DNA of 34,716 nucleotides, from assembly GCA_045638145.1 (NCBI GenBank), contig JAZUAU010000022.1:1-34716 (forward strand), given 5' to 3'. This DNA comes from SFWF01 sp045638145. GTDB lineage: Bacteria; Bacillota; Clostridia; Oscillospirales; Acutalibacteraceae. This document shows positions 33,478-34,716 of the stretch, in pieces; the first letter of the stretch is position 1, and the number at the start of each line of letters is the position of its first letter. Under the pieces are notes generated by a model that made no database searches, had not been told where the DNA came from, and saw only the letters and a program-made list of their open reading frames with translations. Made by a program: the position numbers and the translations under genes.

Positions 33478-33495
33478 TTTTTTGCACTTTTTCGC
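33478..33495 (-). repeat. Right terminal inverted repeat (18 bp)
   Basis: Exact inverse of 31661-31678. It lies between the element's promoter (33435-33463) and the divergent promoter of the hairpin RNA (33527). Confidence 0.75.
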
Positions 33496-33518
33496 GGAAA
33501 ATATTTCTTTTTCGACGA

Positions 33519-33532
33519 CAGTATGTTATAAT
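33519..33532 (+). promoter_or_regulatory. Promoter of the hairpin RNA/HIRAN gene
   Basis: -10 TATAAT (33527-33532) with TGT before it (extended -10); the -35 region (TTTCTT, about 33504-33509) is poor. CAGTATG at 33519-33525 copies a half of the operator at 33442-33459 in the same position relative to the -10. The predicted start (about 33539) is exactly where the long hairpin begins. Confidence 0.65.
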
Positions 33533-33538
33533 ATAGGT

Positions 33539-33706
33539 ACCACACTAATTTAATAGGTTGTTTTATGCTATAAGTGCGCTATTTTTACCTCGGTAAAAAT
33601 GCGGGCTCGTTTTTGCGTCTTATAGCGTAAAACATAGAATTAGTGTGGTAGCAATTCGGAGCTTGCGTTTTTCGTGCGTGCAGCGGCGAGTTGCACGCAC
33701 TTTTTT
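33539..33706 (+). ncRNA. Candidate structured RNA: long hairpin plus terminator
   Basis: The RNA should begin ACCACACTAATT, which pairs perfectly with AATTAGTGTGGT at 33641-33652. A 14-bp inner stem (TTTTATGCTATAAG with CTTATAGCGTAAAA, one G-U pair) follows after an asymmetric internal loop. The apex contains a perfect 9-bp hairpin, ATTTTTACC-TC-GGTAAAAAT, with extra unpaired bases on its 3' side. After a 21-base linker comes a terminator (33674-33706). The whole, about 168 bases, has no convincing ORF. The family is unknown to me. It is either a free small RNA or an attenuator leader for the HIRAN gene. Confidence 0.6.
33674..33706 (+). terminator. Intrinsic terminator/attenuator before the HIRAN gene
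   Basis: A 9-bp GC-rich stem GTGCGTGCA/TGCACGCAC (33674-33682 with 33692-33700) followed by six T. The HIRAN ribosome binding site starts only 5 bases later, so the gene is reached only by read-through or regulated antitermination unless another promoter exists. Confidence 0.88.
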
Positions 33707-33724
33707 ATTATAGGAGTTGTCGCT

Positions 33725-34174
33725 ATGAAAAAATTAAAAACCTGGCAAAAAGTATTACTCATTATCTGTTACCCCGTAGGCATTGTCTATTTTATTATTT
33801 GGCTTTGCAACCGCAACAAAGGCGGAGCCGCTACGGTCAATCCCTCCAAGCTAACCGTTATTAGAGATTTTAATACAAAGGTCGTAGGCGTTACCTTTGG
33901 AAACGATGACGGCTCAAGCCGTCAAGCAATTATAAAGAATTGCAAAGCGGGAGAGGATATTATTTTTAAGCCCGTACCTACGACGGAATACCCCGACGCT
34001 ATCGGCGTATTTAATAAACGCGGTCAGCAGCTCGGGCACCTTAACGCAGAGCTTGCCGCCGAAATGAAAAACAAATACCCTAATAACCCTATGAGCGTTA
34101 CTATAAATAACATCACGGGCGGGGGCGACAAGAGCTACGGCTGTAATTTACATATTATCATATACGCAGTATAA
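33725..34174 (+). CDS. Membrane-anchored HIRAN-domain protein
   Basis: A 149-residue protein with a hydrophobic N-terminal helix (about 8-28) followed by a HIRAN-like domain (about 48-148): FNTKVVGVTFGN, then GEDIIFKPVPTTEYPDAIGVFNKRGQQLGHLNAELA. HIRAN domains bind DNA 3' ends or damaged DNA in Rad5/HLTF-type helicases; small free-standing or membrane-linked versions occur in bacterial mobile DNA with unknown roles. The frame extends to 33674 through the terminator, but TAGGAG before the ATG at 33725 sets the start. It sits alone between the hairpin RNA and the phage tail gene and converges with the latter. Confidence 0.8.
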   Translation: MKKLKTWQKVLLIICYPVGIVYFIIWLCNRNKGGAATVNPSKLTVIRDFNTKVVGVTFGNDDGSSRQAIIKNCKAGEDIIFKPVPTTEYPDAIGVFNKRGQQLGHLNAELAAEMKNKYPNNPMSVTINNITGGGDKSYGCNLHIIIYAV

Positions 34175-34179
34175 ACGAC

Positions 34180-34218
34180 AAAAAGGCAGAGGCTAATTAA
34201 AGCCCCTGCCTTTGCTTT
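34180..34218. terminator. Convergent terminator between the HIRAN gene and the tail-protein gene
   Basis: A 13-bp stem with one mismatch (34182-34194 with 34201-34213, loop AATTAA). The plus strand continues TTTGCTTTTT; the minus strand ends in five U. It should serve both genes. Confidence 0.85.
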
Positions 34219-34716
34219 TTAGTCGTCCTCGTCGGTGTCCTCGCCCGTGTAGACTTTAGCTCCCGCCTCCTCAAGAGTTTTCGAGAGCTCGGCGAGGTAT
34301 TGCTCTTGTGCCGCTCGGATTTCTGCTATATTGTTTTGTACCGTGTCGCGTAGTACATTTGTCGCCCGCGTACCTGGGTGCTGTACCGTTTTGCCGTACA
34401 TCACATCATTATAGGCGAGCATTTTTGCGTTATTAACTGATATCGAGTGAGGGTTTACGCCAAACTCTACCCAATGAGGGCTCGCCCTCGAGGGGAGTTT
34501 ACCTTTTTTCTTTACCCTCTGCCAACCATAAAAGCCTACTTGTAGCTGCGGCTGTCCCGTTTGATAGTCTACCATAGCCCAGGTGCCTATATGGTTTTTG
34601 AAACGATTTGAGCGGACGGGGATATTTTCGCGTAATTTCTTACGCACCACTTTTCCCGAGGCTCGTAGGGCTGTTTTTGAAAGCCCTACCATAGTTTTTT
34701 TAACCTCTTTACTTGT
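34219..34716 (-). CDS. Phage HK97-gp10-like tail/head-tail connector protein, 5' end beyond window
   Basis: At least 157 residues, with the frame still open at the window edge. The visible start EVKKTMVGLSKTALRASGKVV, then RENIPVRSNRFKNHIG, the central WVEFG and QHPGTRATNVLRDTVQNN, resembles the gp10/tail-completion family that joins phage heads and tails. An ATG at 34692 could be the start, but GAGG is 12 bases away and family members have a few dozen residues before this point, so I think the true start lies outside. The C-terminus is acidic. It is evidence of a prophage or phage-derived element extending to the right. Confidence 0.75.
   Translation of the reverse strand, partial: TSKEVKKTMVGLSKTALRASGKVVRKKLRENIPVRSNRFKNHIGTWAMVDYQTGQPQLQVGFYGWQRVKKKGKLPSRASPHWVEFGVNPHSISVNNAKMLAYNDVMYGKTVQHPGTRATNVLRDTVQNNIAEIRAAQEQYLAELSKTLEEAGAKVYTGEDTDEDD

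Larger units (their letters stand above)
31661..33495 (-). mobile_element. Putative IS30-family element with upstream accessory genes
   Basis: An exact 18-bp inverted repeat (GCGAAAAAGTGCAAAAAA at 31661-31678 and its complement at 33478-33495) encloses four minus-strand ORFs: 43 aa, 56 aa, ribbon-helix-helix and an IS30-type transposase. The left repeat is 7 bases from the transposase stop, as is typical of an IS end. The right repeat is just upstream of the element's own promoter. Flanks GGTAAAT (31654-31660) and GGAAAAT (33496-33502) agree at 6 of 7 bases, a possible decayed target duplication, although IS30 elements usually make 2-3 bp. At 1,835 bp it is longer than a plain IS30. Confidence 0.65.

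Noticed and set aside
33539..33652. Miniature inverted-repeat transposon
   Set aside because: Flanks (ATAGGT and AGCAAT) show no target duplication, and the left end coincides with the predicted transcription start. Not fully excluded.
33539..33706. Retron msr-msd RNA or tracrRNA-like element
   Set aside because: The basal 12-bp inverted repeat recalls retron a1/a2 repeats, but no reverse transcriptase, Cas gene or CRISPR repeat is in the window.
1..34716. CRISPR arrays, tRNA and rRNA genes
   Set aside because: I looked for regularly spaced repeats and for tRNA-like cloverleaf arms and rRNA segments and saw none; a small RNA gene could still be missed without a covariance search.

Overview
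The window looks like a chromosomal segment of a low-to-mid GC Clostridia (Bacillota), probably an Oscillospirales-like gut anaerobe. This rests on Gram-positive signatures: RNase J and RNase Y, a DnaD-domain/DnaC-like primosome pair, a GdpP-type DHH phosphodiesterase next to rplI-dnaB, tilS-hpt-ftsH, DegV, DUF1846, YesL-like DUF624, and strong AGGAGG-type ribosome binding sites. I found no rRNA, tRNA or CRISPR array.

Layout, left to right. (1) 1-1197 (-): start of a secreted protein that runs off the window. (2) 1448-3962 (-): galE and a DUF1846 protein, ending in a terminator. (3) 4140-6022 (+): DnaD-domain protein and DnaC/DnaI-like helicase loader. (4) 6057-7391 (-): ceramidase-like hydrolase. 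(5) 7527-16124 (-): a seven-gene housekeeping operon rnj > short gdpP-like > rplI > dnaB > tilS > hpt > ftsH. Region 3 plausibly supplies the loader for the DnaB helicase of region 5. (6) 16360-17220 (+): DegV lipid-binding protein. (7) 17374-18812 (-): two membrane proteins. (8) 18901-21972 (-): DUF1015 > OGG-type glycosylase > DUF6062 > small tail-anchored protein. (9) 22048-22980 (-): membrane-anchored hypothetical. (10) 23255-24811 (-): RNase Y with a long leader.

(11) 25034-31581 is the most interesting metabolic unit. An AraC-family regulator is divergent from five co-directional genes: two TIM-barrel isomerase/epimerase-like proteins, two paralogous Gfo/Idh/MocA oxidoreductases and a GH110-like beta-helix protein without a signal peptide. 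The gene mix fits a cytoplasmic, redox-assisted (3-keto-type) glycoside-cleavage route, but substrate and mechanism are inference.

(12) 31661-34716 is mobile DNA. An IS30-family transposase lies downstream of three small ORFs (43 aa, 56 aa and a ribbon-helix-helix protein). The block is bounded by an exact 18-bp inverted repeat and driven by a consensus promoter with a palindromic operator. Beyond it are a promoter-driven long hairpin RNA ending in a terminator, a membrane-anchored HIRAN-domain protein and the end of a phage HK97-gp10-like tail gene, which suggests the edge of a prophage or integrative element.

Many promoters could be read as -35/-10 pairs with 16-17 bp spacing. Two of them are embedded in the terminator of the neighbouring unit.
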